Assembly (NCBI GenBank): GCA_023653785.1
Contig: JAMKCH010088216.1
Span: 62,001 to 126,000, forward strand
Direction: 5' to 3'
DNA from: Ophioderma brevispina
Taxonomy: Eukaryota; Echinodermata; Ophiuroidea; Amphilepidida; Ophiodermatidae
Length of the DNA: 64,000 bases
In this document: positions 1 to 13,200 of the stretch, piece by piece
Layout: every line of letters begins with the position of its first letter
How positions within the stretch are numbered: the stretch's first letter is position 1
Program-made: the position numbers and the translations under genes
The notes under the pieces: generated by a model
Told to the model about the DNA's origin: nothing
Databases searched by the model: none
Seen by the model: the letters and a program-made list of their open reading frames with translations, nothing else

Positions 1-861
1 ATTTTGCCCCTTTCTTCCACCCGAAGGTCCACACCGATATCGAAAAACACTTACCATAGACTTTCAGGAATGATTTCGAAACCCCAAATTATGTAAGTTC
101 ATAGTCTGAATGCACTATCCACGCGCCGTTATGATATATGGTATAACCAATTTTTTTCTGAGTTTGGGAAAACAACACTTAGCACTACAAACAGTAATCC
201 AAATTAAGAAAACAAAGAAAAGTAAAAAATAAAACAAAAAACACAATTTACCCACAACGTCAAGATAAATAAATAAACGAAATTTATTACGCACGTAACG
301 AACATGTAAATGATGAAAGGAAAAAAATATAAATTCACATGCTTGGATTTCGTTGTTAGTCATTCATTTTTATGAAACAAATTTAAGTCTGAATTCCAGA
401 CGTCTGACATTAAAATATAAAACGTGCTTACCATGTCCAGCAAACAAATGTGCATTCATGGTCTGTAAATTTCAAATCGTTTGAAATTTATTGACTAACA
501 GTTGTCAATAAATTTAGACAATTTTTTTAGGTTAATATGTTACGTAAATTATAATAACTAGATTTTTTATGATATAGATTCAAGCTGTGCAGATTTGATT
601 CGTAGCGAATATGGAAATGGGGAATATTTGATTGATTCCAGATTGCGGATGGACATATTGGACCATACAAGGTTACATGCTTCATCGAGAAGGTCAGATT
701 ACAAATTTTCCTTTTTTATGTGTATAGTCTCTTCATGGACAGGCTCCAACATATTACGTCACGCTCATGGATCATCAACCTTATGATGGTCTAAATTTGA
801 TAATGTGTTGGACAGTCACTACCGATGATACAAGACGAAGGCTATGATTCTCTTCTGATGT

Positions 862-1017
862 TACGCGCCTTGTTTACCTCGTACCAAGGGTAGACTTGGA
901 GACAGATCATACAACGTCAGGGGTCCTAGGCTGTGGAACACGCTTCCAGTTAACATTAGAGAGGCAACTTCCACCAGTGTCTTTAAGTGGATCCTGAAAA
1001 AACAACGTATTTCCTGA
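862..1017 (+). mobile_element. LINE (CR1/L2-like) reverse transcriptase C-terminal end
   Basis: One plus-strand frame reads PRTKGRLGDRSYNVRG and PRLWNTLPVNIREA, then a stop at 1015. This GDRS...WN.LP signature is the usual C-terminus of CR1/L2/Jockey-type LINE ORF2. An ATT-rich tail (TTATTATTATTATTATATT) follows at once, as expected for the 3' end. Only the last 50 codons remain recognisable here. Confidence 0.75.
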
Positions 1018-3650
1018 TGATTAATTATTATTATTATTATATTATTGATATAAATTACAGTAATCAAAACACAGAACAAATTAAAAAAAAAGCAAGATTT
1101 TTGTAGTCATGTTAAAGGCAATCAAATATCCTAAAACATGGAAAACGTCAAAATGTAACCGTACGTGGGAACACTGAAATATGTTTAAGTTTAAAACATG
1201 CATTAATCTTGCTTATACTTAGTCGGGAGTAGTTGCATTTAAGGTCGGAGGGATCGATTTTACTTTTTGAATTGATTCGGAATTCTTATGGTTTGACCAC
1301 ATTTATCGTGATATATTTTTCAACATAATTAGGTTAAAATTAACACATATTGGACACTAGTGTAATCTTTGTATAGATCTGAGATCTTCAGTGTTAGAGA
1401 CCCCTCTTAAGCACCATTTTCAAATATAAGGTCAAGTTCAGTGGTCCTTCTCAGGGATGTTCAGATGTAATCACCCCACACCCGTTTGTAATCAAGATGC
1501 TAAAAATGTCGGCAGCTTCCGGGTTAACCATTCGCGGCTTAAGTACTTGCAAAAAATGAAATAAAGCACAAACAAGAATACCTGGACAAGCAGGGCAAAA
1601 ATATTACAAGTATTCTTATTTTTTCGTAGGACAACGATTATTCACCATGAACGAAGATATATTTGGCTATGGGATCAGAACAGCCCAGGTGGTCATTTAA
1701 GAACATTACATCCAAGCTACAATAGAGCCGGTGTCGACGCTCAATTAGCATATCGTGACGCACTGCAAACAATACATCCAGATTGATTGTTATATAAGTA
1801 AATTCTATGCTTATGACGACGATGTGAATCGCTTAATTGCGGCGATTCAAGGGGTTGTAAAGCATATTAAGTATTTATATATATAAGTGTAAAAATAATT
1901 TTTTTAGAATTTATATGTACTGCAGCTGGAAATTCGATATTCTACTTTTAAATATGATAACTAATATGTATACTTTAAAATGGTACAAATACAGTATCGC
2001 GAATGTGAGCATTTTGAAAAACGCAATAATATCTAAAATACTCTTCTTGATTGAACACTGGTGTGTACGTTTAAGATACGTTCGAGTTTATACAACTTTT
2101 AAATTTGAGCTTTTTGCATTGCATTTTCAATGGAATGACGTGTTTTTTACCATAATACAACGGTATTACCGTGTTTTATACGACGAACCTTACACCTGGT
2201 GGGTATCCCGTGATGGCCGTAAGATGTTGAATTGGGGAGTCTCGAGTGAAAGTAGTGGGATGCCCTTGTTACATTTCAAATAACGGTAAGGAACAATTAA
2301 TCATCACAGAAATTACCATTGCAAAGTGATAAAATGCACGTTACTTGCAGTACACTGTAGGAATGGTTGTGACTGAAGGAAAGAGAATGACATATGACTG
2401 TAAAAATGAGGGGATTTTACTCAAGTTGATTAAAAAGGGAACAACGATTTTGTTGAGTAAAAAATGTTCAATTTCTATAACCTTGCTCAGATTTAATTAA
2501 AAAAACATATGCTCTTTGAATATACAAATAAACTGAAAACGCCACTGTGAATCTTTGCAGGTTTGCAATTGGCCAGGAGACGGTGTAATTGTGATTCTAA
2601 TGACTTGACATGGCATTCTGACGGTGGGTTTATAGTCGAAAAAAGGACGCTTACCCTGTGACACAAGTACGCGGCGAGACAACGGCCCCAATCTTTTGAA
2701 GAGGTCAAATTTACTATAGGGGCCTTTGATCTGTCAAAAAAATTAAAGGACTCTTGAAGGACAGGCTTAGAAAGCGGACGGGGGGGGGGTCTTGCGCGGC
2801 TGTGCAAAACCAATAATTTGGGGGGGAGCCTCGAATAACCTTGAGCCACCAAAATTAAGCACTTTATACCAAAACATAAATTCCAAAGTTTACCCTCTCC
2901 CGCCCAATTCCTCTCGGCTTCCTCCCTCACCCACCAAGGGCCCCCAATCATGAAGAATTCTCCTACGGCTATGCGTATCCTTAATTTAAATTCTATTACC
3001 GCTGCCTGCCCATTTTGAAAATGCCGCATTATGATTAGTCAGTTTACTGCCCATTAATTCTGCAATAATGGGTCGCCAATGCATTTTATATTATACAGCT
3101 GTTTTCGGGTAAGAGAAATAGACATAAAGGGGTTGCAGTAATATGGAAGGAGGCTCATAATGGATCTTCGGCCTGAAAAAAATCACAAATAATGGACTCG
3201 GCTGCGCCTCGTCCAGTATTTATTTTTTTCCGAACTCGGACCACATTATGCGCCCATAAATGATACTGCATCTACCCTTTATTTCTTTAATCAAGGGACA
3301 TGTGAACTGAAAGCCACATCACTGTGGCGTGGACAAAAGTACCCAATTGAATTGTTAAATGTTGGGTAAAATGTCATGTTACAAATTAGCCCGTCATTTA
3401 TACAATCGCTATGTAATTGTAGATTTTGGTAATTAGGAATTATAGTTTAAAATGAACACCTTCAAGTGGCAGTTCAAGAAGATGACAGACAGCTGGTAGC
3501 AGAAAGAAAGCGAAAAAATAAAGATCTAAAACTCTTATTTAAAAATGAAAAAACTTAGGTGCCAGTGTGGTATTTTTGATTGGTTGTGTCATCGTGGTCA
3601 GTTCTGCACTATTTTACAGCGAAGATGATGCAAACAAACAACGTCCTCAA
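1018..3650. other. Gene-poor stretch
   Basis: Holds the LINE tail near 1020 and AT-rich DNA. Open frames at 1915-2283 (plus) and 2493-3029 (minus) show no recognisable motifs and no supporting splice structure. A short frame near 1625-1780 (RRYIWLW, GGHLRTLHPSYN) looks like decayed coding sequence of unknown origin. Confidence 0.4.
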
Positions 3651-4214
3651 CTTTTGTCAAATCCATTTATGGAAACGCAGTGTGATAAAAAGTTCTCGCT
3701 GTTTGTAAACACACTGGTATAAGATAAAAACACAGTCACAGAGTATATGTAATAGAACCACAAACGTCGCAAAAACCAAGTCATAGAGATAGAGTTTAAG
3801 AACATAGTCACAGAAAAACGTTACTAGAAAAAAACAGTGCACACAAACATAGGTTACAAGCATTTTATACAAACGGCGTTGTCGTGTTTTTGCATTCGAA
3901 AACATTACTTTCCCGAAGTTAGTATTAATTTTGGTGTTACAATTTGCAATTTAAATGGAAATATCAACTTAAAGCTTCCTGTACCAATTTCAGCGTACGC
4001 GGCGCCATCACTTTAATGCGGCCACCTCACTAAAACATCTTTGCGACCAGACAACCTTCACTAATGCAATGTAGGCTATCTAACCCCGTCAGCAAAATTT
4101 GGTTTAAAAAAGTTTTAGGGAAAGTTTACTGACCGGGGTATGAACTCTCACGACTGTTCCCCTTATGGTTCATTCACCACACACAAACCTTACCTCTCAA
4201 TTAAGATTTTACTT

Positions 4215-4925
4215 TTGTCCACATCATTCGTGCTTATGCTCCTCCCTGGTTGTAAGGGAGATGAAAAGACCAAGTTTGGAAGGAATTGAATGAGAGGATT
4301 AGAGAGATACCAAACAGAGAGAAGGTGTGGATCGGAGGGGATTTCAATGGTCACTGCGGAAGAGACAAAAGTGGAAAGGAAGATACAATCGGAAAGTATA
4401 GAGTGGGTGAAAGCAATACAGAAGGTGACAATTTTGTAGCTTTCGCAATGAGTCGTGATCTGAGGGTGGTAAACACATTCTTTCAGAAGGCAGTGAGACA
4501 TCTGATAACTTATAACAATGGACCTGCGGAGTCACAGATAGACCATATCCTTTGCAGAACAAGTGAAAAGGACAACATCAAAGACTGTAAAGTTATCCTG
4601 GTGAAAGTGTCACCAGCCAACACAGACCCCTGATTTGTACACTGAAACTGGCAAAACTTAAAGTGAAGAAACCATCAAGTGGGCAAAAAACCAAGTGGTG
4701 GAAACTTGGAGAGCCTGAAAGCAGACAGTTGTTTACTAAGGAGGCGACCAATAGGTTTTGGAGTGACGAAGTCCAGCAGAACAATCAAGCTAAAAAGGCT
4801 GCCAAAAAGCCTACAAAGAACAGAAGATGAAAGCCAAGAAGACAGTTGCTATGGCAAAAGCAAGTGCCTATGATCAGCTATACAAGGATATAGACTCTGT
4901 AGAAGGCCAGAGGAGGATGTTGCAA
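4215..4925 (+). mobile_element. Non-LTR retrotransposon fragment, APE-type endonuclease domain
   Basis: The frame at 4286-4633 reads REKVWIGGDFNGHCGRDKSG, then LRVVNTFFQK, LITYNNGPAESQIDHIL. GDFNGH, NTFF and SQIDHIL are hallmarks of the exonuclease-endonuclease-phosphatase domain of LINE ORF2, of the type often annotated as craniofacial-development-protein-2-like. Just upstream (from about 4215) another frame still shows the RAYAPP strand. Downstream, TKWWKLGEPESRQLF and lysine-rich text continue the spacer before the reverse transcriptase, with stops. It sits inside one copy of a duplicated repeat block, so it inserted after that block or interrupts it. Confidence 0.75.
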
Positions 4926-5511
4926 GTGGCTCATTAATTGGCTCATTGATGAATCCATGCAGCTATAAAATGAAAGGTTCTGTCAGACGTCCATGCATAT
5001 GCTCACCTTCTGGATGCATTCGTTTATGATAGGCTTGACGACCGTCGAATATCTACCCAACACTATCAATTAAACGCTAGGGCCCCAGCTGCATCTTAAT
5101 TTCGGCAAAGCATAATGAATCGGGTCTGCACAAGATGAAGCTCCACATTCAAATAAAAGGTAATAGTGCGTGCCAAAAAAGTTGGGTAGTTAAATTAGTC
5201 AATCATGTAGAAATGGCCTACAAAGCACATCTCAAATCAAAGATGTACACCAAAGTCTTTCCAATGGCAATAAACGTAACTAAAATGGCGAATTTGAAAT
5301 ACCTCCACAGCAAGCAGAAAGAACATTCTGCAGTGCAACACGTGCCAAGACAGACTCCCACATGTTCTAAAAACCAATGACGCATGTTGAAGACAGAAAC
5401 TAACACTCTGCTGTAAGAAACTCCTGCAGACAAGCAGTTTTGTACATTACCATCTGTAATTGGTATATCTTGACACCAAATAAACTACATCAACCATTTT
5501 TAAATTAGTAC

Positions 5512-6026
5512 TTAAAAGCGGACTGGCAACATTTTCACAAATATGAAATTTCTTCAATTGCTATTAAATGGAGAGTCTAGGTCATGGAAGAAAAGAGGTA
5601 CATTTTACCAAAAAATAAGTCCTAAACAGTAGGGACGTTAATATGAGGTTAAAGACATTCAAGTAATTTGTAGCTACGTTTAGTTTTCAGAACTTTAATA
5701 AAAAATGTGTATTATTACATGAAGATCAGAGACTCGTACTATTGATATTAAAACCACAAGGGCACAGACCGGTCAACAGGGTGCATGCCATGCGAAACAT
5801 GCATACGGCGCTGGTTTCTGTGTTAAAACGCCATTTTCGTCGGGCGGCTGAATTAATGTCGCCGGCGACATTGATATAAATGAGTCGGTTTACCCATAAG
5901 GACGCGATTGATATTAATCATTTCAGGGAGGGCTAATGTATTATAACTGTTTTAAACAACCATGCAAAAATATCGATTTGAAAAATCTTGAGCGCACTTA
6001 TTTCGAATGTGCCAGTGTCTCTTTAA
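5512..6026. mobile_element. MITE-like element, TIR TTAAAG(A)GGC..TGGCACATTT family, copy 1
   Basis: The left end TTAAAAGCGGACTGGCAACA and right end TGTGCCAGTGTCTCTTTAA are imperfect inverted repeats. The interior carries CGTCGGGCGGC and GTCGCCGGCGACATT, shared in reverse orientation with the copy at 23847-24369. A shorter relative lies at 6805-7036. Noncoding. Confidence 0.6.
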
Positions 6027-6804
6027 CAGCCTAAGTCTCAGAGTAGGTAAACACAAATCTCTGGAATTACCAGAAAGTGGTGAAAAAAACATCATCTAAC
6101 TCCTGGGGCACAACCAAAGCAATCCTCATTGGTTCAATAATGATATATTCACCTGAGAACCATTCACAATAAACTTTCTGAAATATTTCAGGGCTCAATC
6201 CTCTGCAGCCCAGCACCTTTCTTAGCATGCTGCCGATTGCTAATAATAATACAGTTGTACTTTATCCAACGGCAGGTAGCGCTCATGGGTTTAAAACTTT
6301 GGTTAATACTTTTGTATCACCCTGTTATAGATAAACACAGTCACAGAGTCTATGTAATAGAACCACAAAGTCATAAAAACACAAGTCATAGAGATAGAGT
6401 TTAAGAACATAGTCACAGAAACACGTTATAGAAAAACAGTCACACAAACATAGGTACAAGCATTTTATACAAACGGCGTTTGTCGTGGTTTTGCATTCGA
6501 AACATTATTTTACCGAAGTGTTATTATTTTGGTGTTATTCAATTTGCAATTTTAAATTGGAAATATCAACTTTTCATTAGAAACGCTTCCTGTACCAACT
6601 CCGGCTCCATGTCCACTTTAATTGCGGCCACCTCACTAAACATCTTTTGGACCAGAAACCACTTCACTATGCAATGTAGGCTATCTAAACCGGCCATTTT
6701 TTCCTTCAGCAAATTTGTTTAAAAAAGTTTTTAGGAAAGCTTTACTTATGAACTCTCCACGAATGCTTCCATTGCTTCATTCAAAACAAACCTTACCTAT
6801 CAAT

Positions 6805-7036
6805 TAAACCGGTCAAACAGGGTGCAAAATGTGGGAAACATGCATACGGCGTGCGTTTTCTTGTGTTAAACGCCATTTCCGTCGTCTACTGAATTAAGGA
6901 AATAAGGACGCTGATTTGATCTTAATCATTTCAGGTGAGAGCTAATGTATGTAAATGTTTTACAACCATGCAAAAATATCGATTTTGAAAAATCTTGAGG
7001 GCGCACTATTTTCGAAATGTGCCAGTGTCTCTTTAA
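6805..7036. mobile_element. Same MITE family, partial copy
   Basis: Begins ACCGGTCAAACAGGGTG and ends GTGCCAGTGTCTCTTTAA. It matches 5760-6026 with an internal deletion around the GTCGCCGGCGAC palindrome. Confidence 0.55.
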
Positions 7037-7253
7037 CTAGCCTACTTATCAAGAGTAGGTAAACACAAATCTCTGGAATTACAGAAAGTGGGTGAACAAT
7101 CATCTTAACTCCTGGGCACAACCAAAGCAATCCTCATTGGTTCAATACATGATATATTCACCTGAGTAACCATTCACAATAAACTTTCTGAAATATTTCA
7201 GCTCAATCCTCTTCAGGCCACAGCACCTTCATTAGCAGCTGCTGATTGGCTCA

Positions 7254-7622
7254 TTAAAGTCGACTCAGCGATTTCGAAATATTATGTTTTTTTGGTGTAA
7301 TAATGAAAATAGTCAACTAGGAAACTAAAGATAGAACCTAAAATGCACCATCCGAAATTTGAGACGAATCGGAATTTCCGTTTTGATGCAGTAAACATTT
7401 ATGTGTGTATTAGTTCCCATAGGATACTGTGTATAACAAAAATCCGGATCCGGAATTTTATAACAAAGTTGTGATTTCATATGAAAAGTTCAATTTTACG
7501 CTTAGCAATTAACACAGTGGATTAGTATATGGACAAGCATTATGTATGTACATGCAAAAAACACTATTTTTTTTGGAAATTGAGCGGCGCCCTCCTCAGA
7601 AAAATCTCTGAGTCGGCCTTAA
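7254..7622. mobile_element. TTAA-flanked MITE with GTCGACTCAG / CTGAGTCGGC termini
   Basis: The element starts AGTCGACTCAGCGATTTC and ends AAATCTCTGAGTCGGCC, with TTAA on both sides (7254-7257, 7619-7622). The paralogous block near 6240 lacks it, giving an empty-site comparison. A TTAA duplication is typical of piggyBac-class mobilisation. About 361 bp, noncoding. Confidence 0.7.
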
Positions 7623-7795
7623 TAATTACAGTTGTACTTCTATCAATCGGCAGGTAAGGCTCATGGGGTTAAACTTTGGTTAACTTTTGTATCACCCTGT
7701 GAAAACACAAAAGCAAACAGTCAAAATTCAACACAAGTAGCTTTTGATCAATTACAAGTCCTGCTGTCCAGTCAGACATCTCACATTTAAGTAGT

Positions 7796-8253
7796 CATCT
7801 CATTTGCTCGATTCCCAAGTTTGAGATGAATCGAATATTTCGTTTTGATGTATACTCGCTGTCAAAGTACTTCGGTGATGGCCAACGCAGGAAGGGGAGG
7901 AGCTTTATATGATATGATCTGAGCCACTCTCAAACTCGCGCTGTTGTCATGAGCGATAATCAGCCAATCAGAGTTAAGAAAACCACTTCCGTGTTTACAC
8001 GCACAAACGATCAAAGAAGAGCAAATATAATGGAACATTTTTGACGGCAACTGTACTGTACATGTACATTTAGTATAGGATACTTTGTATAGTAACATTT
8101 CTGGATCCGGAATTTTATAACAAAATTGTGATTTTCTCTATGAAGGACATCGATTTCAGTGATTCATTAATTAGTATTTGGACAAGCATTACGTATATGC
8201 AAAGACACGGTTTTTTAGAAAATTGAGGGCACCATCTCTAAGTTAGCCTTTAA
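7796..8253. mobile_element. Degenerate relative of the 7254-7622 MITE
   Basis: Shares GAGATGAATCG, the TTTCGTTTTGATG run, TCCGGAATTTTATAACAAA and GGACAAGCATTA with 7254-7622. It ends near CTCTAAGTTAGCCTTTAAAG. The left terminus is lost and an unrelated stretch intervenes. Confidence 0.5.
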
Positions 8254-9037
8254 AGAAAACTCTTTATTTAATATTCAAATTCTTTTGGAATATCATCCAC
8301 ATTTCTAAGTCTAACAATTAACAGTGATTCTTTATCAATTATGGAAAATCATAGATTAAAAAAATAATATTGAGGTTACGCGCACGTGCGGACAAAATTC
8401 GGGGTCAGTGCCAGTCATGTCCATTGAAGAATACTTCAAGACAAGGTCTTTAAAAACGATATTTCACAAGGCTATTTTGCAAAAATATATAAACTATGTA
8501 AAAATAGAACTCTATCATAATGATGCAAAATTTAAGTAACATTTACTTAATTTAGGTCAAATTTTACGTAATTTAGGTTTACATTTTTACTTAATTATTA
8601 GAGAGTTGTAATTTTACATAGCTTGTGTATTTTTTTACATAACATTTTTCTCTGTGTACAGCAGAGTGTATTTTATAAAGTATTCAATGAAACGAATTTT
8701 TAAAAACGCATAGATAGACAATTTCAGCAGCTGGGATCACCTGTTATGAAGGGACTTCAAAACTGAGCCACCAGTTGCCCGGTTCTTTCCGATTAGTACA
8801 GGTTTATAGTGCTTTATAGAATGAAACACAGTTCAACGACATGCTCATGATGCTGTCAACCGGTAGTTGAGTTTTGTAGCCTTCCCCAAGTCACAATATC
8901 TAATTCAGTGGCATCATGTAACTATAAAGTGATTCTATTCTAAAAGCATATCTTTCATATTAATATGTTGTGCATGTGATTTTCTGTATTGTTAAAAATA
9001 TTATAGCTCTTAAATCCATAAATGCCATTGTTTCACG

Positions 9038-9140
9038 GAGCGGACCCTTGCCTTGTGTTTACGGGGAAAGTGCTCCTAGATCTAACAACACAAATACCGG
9101 TTACCTCCCTCAGTGATCGTCACTTTGCTCTAGGGACGTA
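9038..9140. repeat. Short dispersed repeat, SINE-like
   Basis: The motif run GGACCCTTGCCTTG ... GGTTACCTCCCTCAGTGATC matches the segments at about 46372-46464 and, in part, 46930-46980 (GGACCCCTGCCTTGGGTTAG ... CTACCTCCC). The 46.4-kb copy ends in a 20-A run, which suggests a retroposed short element. The family is not named. Confidence 0.4.
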
Positions 9141-9429
9141 AGGGATATAGAAGCCTACTGAGTTGAATGTGGGATACTTGGAGATAGGCGTTGAGACGTC
9201 TAGCCCTAGACCACATTTATTATATAAGTCGAGACGAAAAACATATGCATATATTTTTTTGTGAATGGTTCAAATGAAATAAAGTATTTGATGACCAAAT
9301 ATAAACATACATACCATAAATGACGTTTGAAATATTTAGAGGGGCTTCAAACCCAACCACTATAGGTGCTCGACGGGAGGGTTCATCCGGTTCTTTCAGT
9401 TAAAAGGTTGAATCCGGGCCATTTTTTAG

Positions 9430-9585
9430 CCGGGCCTGTAACCAGGTTTTTTAGGGGAGGGGTGATTTTTTTCAAAAGGGGGATTTTCTCTCAAATTATC
9501 CCTTCCCTTTCCAAAAAAAGGGGGAGAATTTGGCAAAAGTGGTCTTTTTTACCCCCGCCTCCACTGGTTACGGGCCTGGGAAGCC
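9430..9585. mobile_element. Small inverted-repeat element (GGGCCTGTAACCAG termini)
   Basis: GGGCCTGTAACCAGG at about 9434 faces CTGGTTACGGGCCTGGG at about 9566. The interior is G/T-rich. About 150 bp, probably a DNA-transposon derivative. Confidence 0.45.
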
Positions 9586-10101
9586 GGCGCTTACATTTTG
9601 TGCGTTCAGTTGTTATTTTGTGGACACAACGAACATATTTAAATTTATTTATATTATTTCTAGCCATAGGCCTACTTTACACGTTATTTGTAACAATTTT
9701 TATGAAATGAAACAAACTTGGCATTTTTTATCGGTAAAATAAGGTTTTTCTTATCCAAAATGAATCCGATTTTGAAGAATCATAATAATTAGGGTACCGT
9801 GAAATTGAACGCAAAACTGTTGACATTGGAGCATAGGTCTTATAAGCGGGGTGTCCTCCAGTTACGTCTTACAACAGAATGAACCCTAAACAACCTGTGG
9901 ATAGGGACCCTTTTCTTAAATCTGTCCCTGTTGCAAATACCGTGGCATGCAGAACCTGTTCCACTGTGAACAATGGATTACCGCTTTGCTTCGAATCTCT
10001 TAAATTGGTTTATCTCAGTTCATTGTTGATAATAAGACTATAATATTGGTTCTTTCACAGCATATAAACACCGTTATGTCCAAGTCACATTATAATCCTA
10101 T

Positions 10102-10296
10102 CTAGTCTTCAGCAAGAGATGTTTCAAGAGCGTCTTTGTTTGCTATCACCCATTCCTCAAAGGTCTTCGTGCCGGGGTCCAGGTGTCTGGTAAGAACCTG
10201 GTTGAGGTCTTGACATCCTCGCTGAAAGAAATCAAACATCGCTGCAATTTCGTCAGCTCCTGTAAATCCCATTCTTGCAAACTGCTCCAAAGGTAT
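10102..10296 (-). CDS. NMRAL1-like: Copy C exon 5 (terminal coding exon)
   Basis: 195 nt, acceptor AAACTCAG|ATACCT, stop TAG. It encodes LEQFARMGFTGADEIAAMF and the terminal FEEWVIANKDALETSLAED. Confidence 0.87.
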   Translation of the reverse strand: MPLEQFARMGFTGADEIAAMFDFFQRGCQDLNQVLTRHLDPGTKTFEEWVIANKDALETSLAED

Positions 10297-13200
10297 CTGA
10301 GTTTAGGAAAAACATAAAAAGGAATGGTTACATAAACAGATAAGAGGACCATGCACAATGTATATTTGAGGTTGGAGTAAACATGCGTGGTCTACATTAA
10401 ACACATAGCTATTTTTTAACAACTGTAAATGTACAATTTTTACGGAAGTCAGAGAAGTTCTGTAACTTGATGGTCAATATCTGTATAATGTACAAACACC
10501 TTTATATCAATATATTTTCTCACATATTCTAGCATTCATAATTTGGACCCGGTTTCATGGTTTGGTACGATATTTGTTTTCTGTTTGGCAAGTTTGCGTA
10601 TTATAACGAAAAGAAATAGATATTGATAAGTATTCTGCTAAACTAAGGCCGCTTTCCATACCAAATATTTTAAAATTGTATTATTTGAAAGAATTATACA
10701 AATGGATGCATTCGTTCTCGAGAAATTAATTGTAAGTACATTCTACTAAACGTCGCAGGGCGAGTAAACAAAAAATAGATAAGAAATTCCACACGCTGCA
10801 ATTTTTAATTACTTCAATTTGTTGCAAAAAATATATTAGTATGCAAAATAGTTTAGCTAGAGTAATCTAGCTAAATTCTATACTCATAACCATTTCTAAA
10901 AACCCTTTTATCAGCCCTTTGAATTTTTACCTATAAATGTATAGAAAATCGCATGTTTTCAGCAACTCAAGTTTTGCCTACATTGTTTCACTTTGATCAA
11001 CCATATCTCGAGAACCGTATGTCCGATTTCGATTAAATAAAAAAAAACATTTAATGGAATTACATTCTATAAACTTTTACATAGTCATTATCTCATTTTC
11101 ATGCATCCTTGTTTTTGGCCAACTCGCACGATTTAACACGCCCTTAAAAGTTAATGTTTTCTGACGTAAATAATGTACCCTACCTAAATCTGGAAACATG
11201 GGCACGAAAGAAGTGATAACGTGAAAGGACAATCAGAGATGTAATTTGTAAAGAAGAAAGAGAGAAAATGGATAGAATGGAGAAGGAAACGGAACTGATC
11301 AAATAAAGGCAAAGTAAAACACGTTATAAACAAATATTACAATCTATTCACCACTGACGGACGGAAAATTTTTGGAGCTAGATGCTTGCTGAGAATACGA
11401 GCCATCTGTCTGACAGTCATCTTATCTCCTTGAAAGCCAATGACTCTCCCGTAATAATTATCTGGACAACGGAATATTGCTGCTACTGCTTTTCCTGCTT
11501 CGCTGGCTGCCAGCATATGTAACGGCTCGTCATCCATTGGTAAAACTAAAAAAAACATTTAATGTACTTAATATAGTTCAAGTCATAGGAGATATCGCGC
11601 GACTTACTATCAGACCTGCGTTTTTTACGTTAAAAATAACAATGTTCAATATGATCAACCATTGTAGTCGTTATATTGTATCGAGTCGAGCCAATTGGGG
11701 CTTGAGCGCTCAGTGCCAATCGGTTGACATTGTCATTGTGGATTTATGTCGTTTGACGGACATAACCATTGTCAGTGGTACACAGAAACTTGTCTGTGAA
11801 ATTTTCAGGCGTTTAGCGTTGAATAAAGATACAAATGATGCTGGCAAGCTCATTGTGTTATTGTTGTTACAGAGTTTAAATATCAAATAATGTTGTGTGT
11901 CGGATACCGTACGAGACTTTGGGAAGGCTCTTCTGCAAATCTCCTATTATGCGATTTAGGTTTAATATGAACAACCACTTGTCTATGGACCAGCGTTTCG
12001 CGGAACTTTACCACTTTTTTTACCGCCTACCCGCTCCTCTGAACCTGCTATAAAAGATGGTATATTATGTAACCAACAGAGTGGGTATATAGACCGTATT
12101 CAATATGACGTCAGCCACCAGACATGTTGGTGGACAAGATGCATACATTCCAGGACTACAATACATTCAGCTGTCAATCGATCCATGTTTAGCGATTGCA
12201 CAGGGATCATTGACAGGTGAATGTATTGTAGTACTGGAATGCGTCTATCTTGTCCACCAACATGGCTGGCTATTGAATACGGTCTATTGTTAAAGAGGTT
12301 TAGTTATAGGAACATATGTATTACACATAACTTGCTGTGTGACCCTGGTGTGTGACCTAGTAATAATAATTTCCAATTTTGATCATTGTGATACTTACCA
12401 AGTCCATATGAACCATCATGTTGCTGCTTAATTTTCATTGGTCCTTCCAATAGGTTTTCCATGTGAAAAGGGTAATGCACACTCGTACATGGCACCTCTG
12501 ATTCCAACATGTACTTCTCAATTTCGGCTTTAGCTTCGAATTGAGGAACCTCGATATCGGCGGCTTCCTCTGCACTCTTAGACAAGCTAAACACGAGGTG
12601 CTGTATCCCTGCATCCTTGCAAGCATCCACCAAAGCCTTACCCTGTAATGAAAGGAGTGGTAAGATAGTAATACTGGTTGTGCAGCGGTATCAGCAGAAG
12701 TAGTAAAGAAAAGTGGTGGTGGTGGTGGTTGAGGCTGCTTCAAGGCGTTGGACTTTGCTTAAGAAACTCTCTCTGGATTTAAAGGCTGACTCAGAGACCC
12801 GTTTTTTTATTATACATAATGCTTGGTAGCCTGATAGCATTGGTTACGAACGAACCCCAGAATAGGACGAAATAACACAGAAACCTGATCACTTGCAGAG
12901 CTGCCTCAGCACTAAAATTGAAGACTACAGCTTAATGTAAACTTTATTGCACAATGATAGTTAAAGTAATAATTATATTGATAATAATAGACCAAGCAGT
13001 TAATGAGGTAGTTGTTTGATTTAATTTGCATTTTTATTTGCTTGTTATACTGATAAGTCTGTATACACAGTACAAGTTCCATTCATTTTTTTGTGTCCAA
13101 AGTCTAGACATATATTTAGTCGTCACATTTTTAGCTAAATTAATTGACTTGCACGAGTCGAGAGTCGAGAAATATAAATAAAAATAAAATACAAAAAGCA

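Larger units (their letters stand above)
3657..8253. repeat. Tandemly duplicated repeat block (two units, about 1-1.5 kb each, with insertions)
   Basis: Segment 3709-4200 recurs at 6310-6804, and segment 5750-6305 recurs at 6805-7690. The order is therefore A, (LINE insert), B, A', B'. Copies share long identical stretches such as the run around TACAAGCATTTTATACAAAC but differ by many single-base indels. B' is interrupted by the MITE at 7254-7622. The rest of 7690-8253 is another partial MITE copy. No gene is seen here. Confidence 0.7.

Noticed and set aside
1915..2283. 122-codon plus-strand frame
   Set aside because: No start context, no splice partners and no family motif; composition is that of AT-rich intergenic DNA.
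2493..3029. 178-codon minus-strand open frame, the longest in the window
   Set aside because: No recognisable domain or codon pattern, and it crosses homopolymer runs (GGGGGGGGG) and low-complexity text. Chance frame.
9366..9710. 114-codon plus-strand frame
   Set aside because: Runs through a small inverted-repeat element with G/T runs; no conserved motif.
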